Below the pieces are notes generated by a model. It worked only from the letters and a program-made list of their open reading frames with translations. It was not told the origin of the DNA and did not search any database. From contig CAMLIY010000035.1 in the NCBI GenBank assembly GCA_946480125.1, forward strand, positions 1 through 18,248: a DNA stretch of 18,248 nucleotides. Reading direction: 5' to 3'. This stretch comes from an uncultured Asticcacaulis sp. (GTDB lineage Bacteria > Pseudomonadota > Alphaproteobacteria > Caulobacterales > Caulobacteraceae). The translations under genes and the position numbers were made by a program. Below are positions 6,309 to 12,873 of this stretch, one piece after another (the stretch's first letter is position 1; every line of letters starts with the position of its first letter).

Positions 6309-8138
6309 GTGTCGCTCAAAGCCTATTTTCAGGATGATATACCGAACGCCACCGAAGGGCTTCCCGGTTTGCCGGGCCTGCGCCTCAGTGTCGTTGTCTG
6401 GCACCTGTGCTGGGCGGGTTATACGCTGTTTGGCCTGATGGGACTTTTGCTGCTGCCGGCTTCGCCCCTGGTGATAGCGGCGCTGGTAGCGATTACCGTG
6501 CCTGGCGCGGCCTGTGTGATCCTGCTCAGTCATGACAGCCGTCTCATGCGGCAGGCGCTGATGTGGGTATGGGCTGCCGGTGCTGTGTTGGCCGTGGCCT
6601 TTACCGGCGGCATATCGGGCCCGCTGGCAGTCTGGTGTGCCCTGCCGCTGCTGGCGGCCGTGGTGTTGAACCAACGCACCTTGATAACTCTTGGCGCTTC
6701 TCTGGCTTTTGGCATTACCTTGTTCGCCATCATGATCAGCGTATGGCATGGCATCAAACTGCCCGATGAACAGGAATCCTTCTGGTTGTCGGTCATCGCC
6801 AATGTCTCTATCGTTGCCGGATTGGGTCTGGCGGTGCTGCCGGCCCTGCGAATGCGATCCGAACGCGCCAGTGAAGCGCAAGAGGCGCGTGACCGACTGC
6901 TGAAAATACTGACCGAACAGCCGGGCCTGCTGATCTGCCTTGATAGCGATGCGCGCATAGTGGCGGCTTATGGCGAGGCGCCTGCGGGTCTTGATCTGAA
7001 GGCGCTGTTGCAGATGGGGGTGTCGGCCGTGGCGCATGTATCTGATCGTATGGCCGTTAAGGCGGCAATTGAAACGGCCATGATGGAGGGACGCGCCGAT
7101 ATTGGCTTCACGCCCCATGCCGCCATGGACCACTATGTACTGTTGTCCATGCGCAAGGGGGGGGATGATCGCATTTACGGCGTGATGCACGATGCGTCCC
7201 TGTCTCATGCCCATGAGGTCTCTTTGGAAGCGGCGCGGGTCGAAGCCGAAAGCCTGAACCAGGGCAAAACGCAGTTTCTCGCCAGTATGAGCCATGAACT
7301 ACGCACACCGCTTAACGCCGTCATCGGTTTTTCGGATATCATGCGGTTGAAGATGTTTGGCGAATTGCCGCCGAAATATGCCGAATATGCTCAGTTGATC
7401 TGGGAATCCGGTCAGCATGTGCTCGACATGATCAATGATGTACTGGATATGTCAAAGATCGAGGCGCAAAAATATGAAGTGGCGCTTGAAAGTTTCGATA
7501 TGCGCGAGCCGGCATCGGCTGCCCTGCGGCTGATACGCGGCCAGGCGCATGAAAAGGCCATCGACATACTCAGCCAGATGCCGGAAGTGCCGCTGATGGT
7601 GACGGCTGACAAACGCGCCATCAAACAGATCTGCCTGAACCTGTTGTCTAATGCGGTGAAATTTACCCCCCAGGGCGGAGATGTAAGGCTGTCACTTGCC
7701 GCGCGCGAGAGTGTGGCCGATATTGTCATAACGGATACAGGCATCGGCATTTCGGTCGAAGACCTGAGCCGTATCGGGATGCCCTATGAGCAGACCGGAC
7801 CGGCGGAACAGCGGGCGATGGGAACCGGCCTCGGCCTGTCGATTGTCAAGGCCATGGCGCACCTTCTGGGTGGATCGATGACGCTGACAAGCCGCCTGGG
7901 CGAGGGCACGACCGTGACGGTTTCATTGCCGGTGGTGCAGACGGACGAGCAGCCGGAGCTACCCATGCCCATGCCTGTCAATGCGGGGGCGGCGCCTGAG
8001 GTTCCGGGCGTGGTTCAGTCACTGGAAGCCTTCGCCCGTGCGGCCCTCCAGCCGCATAATCCGCTGGAAGACATCAGCCATACACCGGATGCCTTGAGCC
8101 GGTTCAGCGATTTCGTGATCCGCCCGCCGAAAAGCTAG
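6309..8138 (+). CDS. divJ: DivJ-like membrane sensor histidine kinase
   Basis: This 609-residue kinase (from GTG 6309) probably controls DivK and PleD phosphorylation, as Caulobacter DivJ does at the stalked pole. About residues 25-180 form several hydrophobic segments (five or six membrane helices). A PAS-like linker follows (about 190-300), then HisKA with MSHELRTPLN (H329, close to His338 of Caulobacter DivJ) and HATPase with N448, DTGIG (476-480) and GTGLG (505-509). A proline-rich tail of about 65 residues ends the protein. An in-frame ATG at 6231 is possible but lacks a ribosome site and precedes a TATATATAG-like -10 near 6265-6273, whereas AAAGGA lies about 10 bp before the GTG. The stop codon shares CTAG with the SRPBCC gene. 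The symbol is inferred from domain layout; another PdhS-type kinase is possible. Confidence 0.72.
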   Translation: MSLKAYFQDDIPNATEGLPGLPGLRLSVVVWHLCWAGYTLFGLMGLLLLPASPLVIAALVAITVPGAACVILLSHDSRLMRQALMWVWAAGAVLAVAFTGGISGPLAVWCALPLLAAVVLNQRTLITLGASLAFGITLFAIMISVWHGIKLPDEQESFWLSVIANVSIVAGLGLAVLPALRMRSERASEAQEARDRLLKILTEQPGLLICLDSDARIVAAYGEAPAGLDLKALLQMGVSAVAHVSDRMAVKAAIETAMMEGRADIGFTPHAAMDHYVLLSMRKGGDDRIYGVMHDASLSHAHEVSLEAARVEAESLNQGKTQFLASMSHELRTPLNAVIGFSDIMRLKMFGELPPKYAEYAQLIWESGQHVLDMINDVLDMSKIEAQKYEVALESFDMREPASAALRLIRGQAHEKAIDILSQMPEVPLMVTADKRAIKQICLNLLSNAVKFTPQGGDVRLSLAARESVADIVITDTGIGISVEDLSRIGMPYEQTGPAEQRAMGTGLGLSIVKAMAHLLGGSMTLTSRLGEGTTVTVSLPVVQTDEQPELPMPMPVNAGAAPEVPGVVQSLEAFARAALQPHNPLEDISHTPDALSRFSDFVIRPPKS

Positions 8139-8560
8139 GCTTCTCGCGCCATGACCTTTTCCAGCTTGCCCAGGAAGTCCTGCCAGCCGTGCATGGCGCC
8201 GCCGAAGGCTTGCTTTTGATCCGCACGGAAGCCGGCCTGTTCCACGCGCAGGTGGGTGCCGGTGTCGGTTGGTGTCAGGGTGAAGGTGACGACGCTGCGC
8301 AGATCATAAGCGGCGTTTTCATTGGCGAAGTCCCAGCTATAGGCCAGTATCCTGCCGGGTTCGAGGGTGAGCACCTCACAATCCAGTACGCCGCCCCAGT
8401 CGCCGCGCAGGCTGAATTTGTGGCCAACCGCCGGCCGGAAATCATTCTTCATCAGCCATTCTTCCATCAGATGCGGCTGGGTGAGGGCGCGCCACACCTT
8501 TTCCGGCGGATGCGGAAAGTCGCGCTCGACGACGACGGAGCGGGTTTCGGTGGTGGTCAT
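8135..8560 (-). CDS. SRPBCC (AHSA1-like) domain protein
   Basis: This 141-residue protein has the START-like SRPBCC fold of the AHSA1 group. Evidence is the opening VERDFPHPPEKVWRALTQP, EEWLMKNDFRPAVGHKF, a central LEPGRILAYSWDF strand pair, and the closing GGAMHGWQDFLGKLEKV helix. These small cytosolic proteins bind hydrophobic ligands in a cavity and are very often encoded with an ArsR regulator, as here. It is the last gene of the minus-strand arsR operon. Its ATG overlaps the stop of the upstream DUF1801 gene (TGATG), which suggests translational coupling. Its own TAG shares CTAG with the stop of the DivJ-like gene. The ligand is unknown. Confidence 0.9.
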   Translation of the reverse strand: MTTTETRSVVVERDFPHPPEKVWRALTQPHLMEEWLMKNDFRPAVGHKFSLRGDWGGVLDCEVLTLEPGRILAYSWDFANENAAYDLRSVVTFTLTPTDTGTHLRVEQAGFRADQKQAFGGAMHGWQDFLGKLEKVMAREA

Positions 8561-8970
8561 CAGGTCTTGGCCTTCTTTGGCTTGGCGGCGGTATTCAGTT
8601 CAACCGCGGCACGGATCAGCGCCTTGAAGGCGTCTGCATTGATGGCGGCGTCTTCGCGGAAATCGATGGCGCGGCGGGTAGCGCCCTCCAGGCTGGAATT
8701 GAACAGATTGGAGGGATCGGCCAGCGATGCCCCCTTGGCGAAGGTTGTCTTGACGGCGGCCTTGTAGGCCTCGCCGGTGCAGATTATACCGTCATGCGAC
8801 CAGACCGGAATATTCCATTTCCATTCTTCGACCACCTGCGGATCGGCTTCTTTTATCAGGCGCCGCAAGTGAGTGAGCGTCTCGCCTCGCCAGTCGGCAT
8901 ATTCCTGGATGGCCTCGTCTATCAGTTGCGAGGCGGGAATGCCGGCCGTGTTCTTCAGCGGTTTTTTCAT
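8560..8970 (-). CDS. DUF1801 (YdhG-like) family protein
   Basis: This 136-residue protein matches DUF1801: a helix with IQEYADWRGETLTHLRRLI, then EADPQVVEEWKWNIPVWSHDGIIC (about 42-65), KAAVKTTFAKGASL, a C-terminal helix with INADAFKALIRAAVEL, and a lysine-rich tail. The core is the YdhG-like fold shared with frataxin-like domains; no reaction is established. It is cytosolic by composition. AAGGAAA lies just upstream of the ATG, within the 9-bp spacer after the decayed DUF1801 copy, and translation is coupled to the downstream SRPBCC gene. DUF1801 with SRPBCC and ArsR is a recurrent neighbourhood in alphaproteobacteria. Confidence 0.88.
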   Translation of the reverse strand: MKKPLKNTAGIPASQLIDEAIQEYADWRGETLTHLRRLIKEADPQVVEEWKWNIPVWSHDGIICTGEAYKAAVKTTFAKGASLADPSNLFNSSLEGATRRAIDFREDAAINADAFKALIRAAVELNTAAKPKKAKT

Positions 8971-8979
8971 TTGCTTTCC

Positions 8980-9183
8980 TTACAGTTTCTGCCCGGTCAG
9001 ATGGTGGCCTGCCTTATCCAGTCGGCCAGTTGCGTCTCGCTGATCGGAATCATGCTCGCGGATATCAAGATACCGCCCCTCTTTTTGCTTAGAGGTGCCG
9101 GGCGGCGGCGGATCGAGATGCGCGCCCCTGAAAAAGGCGATCTGCGGATTGCCGCCAGATAGAAGGCGTGGTTGCTCGGTCAT
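8980..9183 (-). pseudogene. Decayed second DUF1801 gene (internal deletion plus paired frameshifts)
   Basis: The 67-codon frame looks like the two ends of a longer DUF1801 gene joined together. It starts MTEQPRLLSGGNPQI, a typical family N-terminus. It then jumps directly to FFRGAHLDPPPPGTSKQKE and GRYLDIREHD, which normally lie near the C-terminus of a protein of about 140 residues. Roughly 75 residues of the core are missing. After REHDS, the frame one base on reads ISETQLADWIRQA, a conserved family ending, and the original frame resumes at HHLTGQKL, so there are two compensating single-base shifts. The stretch lies between the small membrane protein gene (3 bp away) and the intact DUF1801 gene (9 bp away). 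It may still be translated, but it is unlikely to fold as the family does. Confidence 0.7.
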
Positions 9184-9186
9184 TGA

Positions 9187-9399
9187 TCAGTTCCCGGCAG
9201 TGACGCGCGGACGCAGATAAGGCAGAACAAACATATATAGCCCGGTGAACAACAGATAGAACAGGGGAGGCAGCGGTGAATAGGTCAGCCAGGTCATGGA
9301 CTGACCCAATCCCATGGCGGCGAAATTGCCGGCAACCAGCAGGGTAAAGACGATCGATACCCAGCGGTGGCTTTGGCGTATCCAGTGATTTACGGTCAT
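9187..9399 (-). CDS. Small two-helix membrane protein of unknown function
   Basis: This 70-residue protein has two clear hydrophobic segments, about residues 14-33 (VSIVFTLLVAGNFAAMGLG) and 43-62 (PPLFYLLFTGLYMFVLPYL), and a basic C-terminus. It belongs in the inner membrane. The opening NHWIRQSHRWVSIVF is reminiscent of small proteins found next to ArsR and SRPBCC genes in other alphaproteobacteria. The start codon overlaps the arsR stop by 4 bp (ATGA), so the two are translationally coupled. No motif gives a function. Confidence 0.75.
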   Translation of the reverse strand: MTVNHWIRQSHRWVSIVFTLLVAGNFAAMGLGQSMTWLTYSPLPPLFYLLFTGLYMFVLPYLRPRVTAGN

Positions 9400-9719
9400 T
9401 GGTCCATCCGGTTCAGCAGGTTTTCGAGATCATCGAACCGGTTCTGCCAGAAGTTTGCCATCTGGCCAGTCCAGTCGATCAGGGGGGAAAGCGCGGTCAG
9501 TTGTGCGCTATAGTGGGTCTGGCGACCATCAATGCGTCCGCGCACCAGGCCGGCCTTTTTCAGCAGGACCAGGTGTTTGGAAACAACGGGCTGTGAAACA
9601 CCCGCCTGTTCGGTCAGGCCGCTGACCGTGGTTTCCCCATCGCGGCACAGGCGTTCGAAGATGGCGCGGCGCGTCGGATCAGCGAGCGTCCGGAACAAAA
9701 TGTCGGTTGACGGGTTCAA
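9396..9719 (-). CDS. ArsR-family transcriptional regulator, first gene of its operon
   Basis: This winged helix-turn-helix protein of about 107 residues opens with the ArsR signature ILFRTLADPTRRAIFERL and has its recognition helix in AGVSQPVVSKHLVLLKKAGLV, with the wing at RGRIDGRQTHY. It lacks the paired cysteines of metal-sensing ArsR proteins and belongs to the group that travels with SRPBCC genes. No ATG is in frame. TTG at 9731 lacks a ribosome site, whereas TTG at 9719 has GAGG (9729-9726) six bases upstream, so 9719 is preferred. A promoter inside an inverted repeat lies directly upstream, suggesting self-repression. The order on the minus strand is arsR, membrane protein, decayed DUF1801, DUF1801, SRPBCC. 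Confidence 0.88.
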   Translation of the reverse strand: MNPSTDILFRTLADPTRRAIFERLCRDGETTVSGLTEQAGVSQPVVSKHLVLLKKAGLVRGRIDGRQTHYSAQLTALSPLIDWTGQMANFWQNRFDDLENLLNRMDQ

Positions 9720-9741
9720 TTCATACCTCAATGGCTATGAA

Positions 9742-9775
9742 TTGACATATAGTCATTTGGCTATGAATATGTCAA
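9742..9775 (-). promoter_or_regulatory. Promoter and likely operator of the arsR operon
   Basis: On the minus strand, TTGACA (9775-9770) and TATATG (9751-9746) are 18 bp apart and form a sigma-70-type promoter. The same bases form a perfect inverted repeat, TTGACATAT and ATATGTCAA (arms 9742-9750 and 9767-9775), so the -35 lies in one arm and the -10 in the other. An 11-bp direct repeat, TGGCTATGAAT, also occurs at 9732-9742 and 9758-9768. A dimeric repressor bound here would block polymerase; the downstream ArsR protein is the natural candidate. Confidence 0.65.
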
Positions 9776-9782
9776 GCTTATA

Positions 9783-10757
9783 TCAGCTATGTATATTGGG
9801 CTGATTATGCGTGTAAGGCGCTGGCAAGGCGACATAGCTTAGACCGCTAACGAAATCACCGACTTCGAAACGGGCATAGCGCGGGCCATCTTCGGTTGAA
9901 AACGCGATGACTATATCTTCGCGCGGATCAAGTTTGGCAATGGCGAGCCAGGCACGGCTTGGAAAATCGAAACGCATGGCGGTTTCGGGGCCCTGCGTAC
10001 CGACGTAGGTTCCGGTCAGGGTAAAGCCGGCAAGATTGGTCTTTACGCCGGGATGCAGGTCCACCGTGACATCGCTCTTGCCGCTCGCCATGAAGCTCAG
10101 AGAACTGTAGTCGGAAAAGCCAATCGGCAGCCGGTCGCTAATGCGGTAGTCTGCGCGATTGATCATCCCGCTCGCCAGGATATCGGTATTGCGCACCAGC
10201 AGACGGGCGCTGTAAGGGCGCATGCCGTCCTTGAAGTGCGCCATCAGGCTGAAACTGTTGTGTTGCAGACCACCATAAAGGCCAAAAGCCATATCGGCCT
10301 GATCCGTATTTTGAAATTGTACCAGTCGCCAGGTCTGATCATCGCCATAGGTGCGGTTGGCCAGCCATTGGGTGCGGCCTGAACTGAGTTCCAGATGTGG
10401 CACAGCGATAAAGCGACGGAAGCCCCCTTGGGCGGTATTGACCTCGGCTATCAGCGATGGCGCGGCGCAATCGGCCTGATAGGCGGCGCTACGGGCCTTT
10501 TCCAGCCAGGGCGCCAGATACGTCATGGTCAGACCGGCGCGCAGGGCGTCATTTCGGGCTTGCAGGTAGCCGGCCTTGAGCGCCTGGCGCGTGGCGTCAT
10601 CCAGTAGATGGCAGCGGGCATCGGCCTGAACCATGAAATAGCGCTTGACCACAGGCAGGGTGTAGTCGTCCGCCGTTTGGGCCACCAGGGGCGCGCTGAT
10701 ACAGGCTGCCGAGGTGGCAATCATCAGGGCGAGCTTTTTCACGATAGGGCGGGTCAT
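9783..10757 (-). CDS. Secreted protein of unknown function
   Basis: From ATG 10757 this is a 324-residue protein with a classic signal peptide: basic MTRPIVKK, a hydrophobic core, and a likely cut after LVA (about residue 26). The frame is open 17 codons further, to 10808, but that start would put an extra polar stretch before the signal and leave only 37 bp to the divergent gene. The first half is helical (LLDDATRQALKAGYLQARNDA and after) with two cysteines that could pair, in ARCHLL and QADCAAP. The second half looks like beta-strands (LYGGLQHNSFSLMAHF, VTVDLHPGVKTNLAGF and so on). I did not recognise the family. A periplasmic location is expected. It lies upstream of arsR on the same strand, but arsR has its own promoter. 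Confidence 0.75.
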   Translation of the reverse strand: MTRPIVKKLALMIATSAACISAPLVAQTADDYTLPVVKRYFMVQADARCHLLDDATRQALKAGYLQARNDALRAGLTMTYLAPWLEKARSAAYQADCAAPSLIAEVNTAQGGFRRFIAVPHLELSSGRTQWLANRTYGDDQTWRLVQFQNTDQADMAFGLYGGLQHNSFSLMAHFKDGMRPYSARLLVRNTDILASGMINRADYRISDRLPIGFSDYSSLSFMASGKSDVTVDLHPGVKTNLAGFTLTGTYVGTQGPETAMRFDFPSRAWLAIAKLDPREDIVIAFSTEDGPRYARFEVGDFVSGLSYVALPAPYTHNQPNIHS

Positions 10758-10845
10758 AAATGGCTTTACACAGTCGGTAAGGGATGTCTTTTCATCCTTA
10801 TAGACCATCAGGATTTAGACGCCGTTTCCAATCAGGGTTAGCCAA

Positions 10846-11184
10846 ATGTTACTATCAAGCGATCTCTGGGTCAGCGCCTTGCTGCGACGCGTCGAGCAGG
10901 CAGGCAGTTTCGCCTATATCGCCCGGCGGGGGGATAAATCGTTCGGCGCCGTGCTGGTAAAAGTATTAAATCTCAAGACGCGGGCCACCTATGTGCTGCG
11001 CGAGGCGCAGAAAGGTGAGGAAACTGTGTGGATGCAGCCGGTCGAAACAAAGAATGAGGCCGATCTCGATGCCTGGATCGCCCGTCAGGCCCAGTATGAT
11101 ACGGATATATGGGTGGTGGAAATTGAGGATTCCGAAGGCCGGCATTTCCTGACTGAAAAAGTTGAGGTCGGATCAGTTTTATGA
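10846..11184 (+). CDS. DUF1491 family protein
   Basis: This 112-residue cytosolic protein matches DUF1491, a small alphaproteobacterial family without a known role. Diagnostic blocks are LWVSALLRRVEQAGSFAYIARRGD (about 7-30), GAVLVKVLNLK, the pair WMQPVE and DAWIARQAQYDTDIWVVEIED (about 74-94), and the ending GRHFLTEKVE. Full length for the family. AGGG about 8 bp before the ATG can serve as ribosome site. It is divergent from the secreted protein gene. The next plus-strand gene begins 89 bp later. Confidence 0.88.
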   Translation: MLLSSDLWVSALLRRVEQAGSFAYIARRGDKSFGAVLVKVLNLKTRATYVLREAQKGEETVWMQPVETKNEADLDAWIARQAQYDTDIWVVEIEDSEGRHFLTEKVEVGSVL

Positions 11185-11273
11185 TGAATCTATTATTTAC
11201 CTTGTCTTTCAACAGAATAACAAAACCTCTGCGCTAGTGTGGCCCTCGACCATAACTGAGTGAAGGTAGCGTT

Positions 11274-11654
11274 TTGTATTTTTTGTTGAATGACCTTATC
11301 CTGGATGTCGACGCCACGCGCATGATGCAGCCGCTGGATGTCGATCGTTTTTCCGCGCTCAGTATCGATTACATCGCGCAGTTGGGTAAGGAAATGTTCG
11401 CCGAAGATATTCAGGCCCACCGCAAGGACCCGGAACGGGCCCGCCGGCTGGCCTACCTTATCCATTTGAAAATGCCGCGCGTCAACGCTGCCCAGTTTTT
11501 CGTGACCTCCAATAGCGGCGCCTCCGAAAGCGTCGACGCCAGCTTCAAGTCACTGAACGAAATGGCCATGGCGATGATGTACGAACAACAAAAGGTTGGC
11601 CAGCTCGATGCCCGTAAGGTCGACACCGAGGTCTGGCATCGCATGGCCGCGTAG
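11274..11654 (+). CDS. Conserved-looking protein of unknown function, TTG start
   Basis: This 126-residue protein was not recognised. It begins at TTG 11274, with GAAGG at 11262-11266 in good position, and has no other plausible upstream start. Composition is mixed alpha-helical: an opening FLLNDLILDVDA, a central DIQAHRKDPERARRLAYLIHLKMPRVNAAQFF, and a methionine-rich segment MAMAMMYEQQKV near 97-108. No signal peptide or membrane span is visible, so it is probably cytosolic. Coding bias and the ribosome site argue that it is real. Its stop codon lies inside a hairpin that may end the transcript. It faces the nitronate monooxygenase gene. Confidence 0.65.
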   Translation: MYFLLNDLILDVDATRMMQPLDVDRFSALSIDYIAQLGKEMFAEDIQAHRKDPERARRLAYLIHLKMPRVNAAQFFVTSNSGASESVDASFKSLNEMAMAMMYEQQKVGQLDARKVDTEVWHRMAA

Positions 11655-11675
11655 CAGCTACGCGATGCTTTTCTC
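11648..11675 (+). terminator. Hairpin terminator overlapping the stop of the 126-residue gene
   Basis: CGCGTAGCAGCTACGCG (11648-11664) is an inverted repeat whose 7-bp arms flank CAG and include the TAG stop. It is followed by ATGCTTTTCTC, a modest T-tract. The rest of the convergent gap (to 11767) contains a 12-bp palindrome, TCTCTTAAGAGA (11672-11683), two more CTTAAG motifs (11696, 11746) and a hairpin of GAAGCG (11706-11711) with CGCTTC (11718-11723), which could serve the gene on the other strand. Confidence 0.5.
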
Positions 11676-11767
11676 TTAAGAGACGCGCGCATGTGCTTAA
11701 GACGCGAAGCGTTAGCGCGCTTCTAAGGCGTGCGCGGCGGGTCGTCTTAAGATGGCATGGAGAATCT

Positions 11768-12871
11768 CTATCTATATTGTAGTTGTTCCAGTGCTTCCGT
11801 TACCAGCGCTTTTGTCAGACTGGCCGCGTCAGTCGGTCTGGCCAAAGCCGCCGATTGTCCGGCCCACAGATTGGTGAAGTCTTTCGAGCCATTGAGCGCT
11901 TTGCTGTTTTTCAATGGCGTCAGGGCGCCGCCGGCGAGGGGAAAATCCGGCGTCAGGGCCGACATCGGACCCAATTCGCGCATGACGCGGTTAATGATGC
12001 CGCGCGCTGGCCGGCCGGTGAACACATTGGTGATCTGAGTGTCGTCGTCAGTGACGGCCAGAAGTGCGGCGCGATGGGCGTCACTGATGGTCGCCTCATC
12101 CGTCAGCAGGTAGGCCGTGCCTATCTGCACGGCGGACGCGCCGAGCATTAGCGCCGCAGCCATGCCCCGGCCATCGGCTATGCCGCCGGCGGCAATGACA
12201 GGGACGGACACCGCATCCACAATCTGCGGCACCAGCGCAAAGGTGCCGACCTGGCGTGACATATCCATTGGCAAAAATGACGCCCGGTGACCGCCGGCTT
12301 CGGCCCCCATGGCGATCACCGCATCCACGCCACGCGCATCCACGCCACGCGCTTCCAGCCAGCGGGCTTCGGCGACCGTGGTGGCGGAGGAGAGAATTTT
12401 CGCGCCGGTGGCCTTCACGCGCTGCAGCAGATCAGGCGCTGGCAGGCCGAAATGGAAGCTGACGACGGCAGGGTTTACCTCTTCAACCATCCGGCAGTAA
12501 GTCTCATCAAAGGGTGCCCGGCCAGAGACTGGGATTGGCGTATCGGCAGGCAAGCCGGCCTCTTCATAAAAGGGCGTCAGATGCTGCCGCCAATCTTTTA
12601 GTCGCGCCTGTACGACTGGATCCCTTGGGTCAGGCGGGATATGACAGAAGAAATTGAGATTGAATGGCGCGGAGGTTTTCGTACGAATATGCTGTACCGC
12701 CTCAAGCACCTGTGCGGCTGACAGCTGGGCGCAGGGCAGGGAACCTAGCCCGCCAGCCTGACTGACAGCGACCACCATTTCGATATCATTGGCGCCGGCC
12801 ATCGGTGCCTGGATAATCGGCAATTCAATTCCCAGCAGGTCCAGGATGCGGCGATCTTTCCAGGCGATCAT
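11768..12871 (-). CDS. Nitronate monooxygenase (NMO/2-nitropropane dioxygenase family)
   Basis: This 367-residue FMN-dependent TIM-barrel enzyme is expected to oxidise alkyl nitronates such as propionate 3-nitronate, using oxygen, in the cytosol. The start PIIQAPMAGAND (about 18-29) and AVSQAGGLGSL are family hallmarks. The catalytic histidine is H195 in GAEAGGHRASF, and the FMN-phosphate site is AAGGIADGRG with GASAVQIGTAYL (about 227-255). The length is near the class I norm. A 15-bp tandem duplication gives ARGVDARGVDA at residues 174-184, where relatives have one ARGVDA copy, about 12 residues before the catalytic His. The gene starts 2 bp after the GDSL stop, so the two are co-transcribed. 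Some family members are trans-2-enoyl-ACP reductases, but the AEAGGH motif and size fit NMO better. Confidence 0.9.
   Translation of the reverse strand: MIAWKDRRILDLLGIELPIIQAPMAGANDIEMVVAVSQAGGLGSLPCAQLSAAQVLEAVQHIRTKTSAPFNLNFFCHIPPDPRDPVVQARLKDWRQHLTPFYEEAGLPADTPIPVSGRAPFDETYCRMVEEVNPAVVSFHFGLPAPDLLQRVKATGAKILSSATTVAEARWLEARGVDARGVDAVIAMGAEAGGHRASFLPMDMSRQVGTFALVPQIVDAVSVPVIAAGGIADGRGMAAALMLGASAVQIGTAYLLTDEATISDAHRAALLAVTDDDTQITNVFTGRPARGIINRVMRELGPMSALTPDFPLAGGALTPLKNSKALNGSKDFTNLWAGQSAALARPTDAASLTKALVTEALEQLQYR
12321..12350. repeat. Perfect 15-bp tandem duplication inside the nitronate monooxygenase gene
   Basis: GCATCCACGCCACGC occurs twice back to back (12321-12335 and 12336-12350). 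Being 15 bp, it keeps the frame and repeats ARGVD. Perfect identity suggests a recent slippage event. Confidence 0.95.
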
Positions 12872-12873
12872 AT

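Noticed and set aside
6264..7295. 343-codon open frame on the minus strand
   Set aside because: It lies wholly antisense to the DivJ-like gene, has a composition rich in His, Gln and Arg typical of reversed coding sequence, and no family signature.
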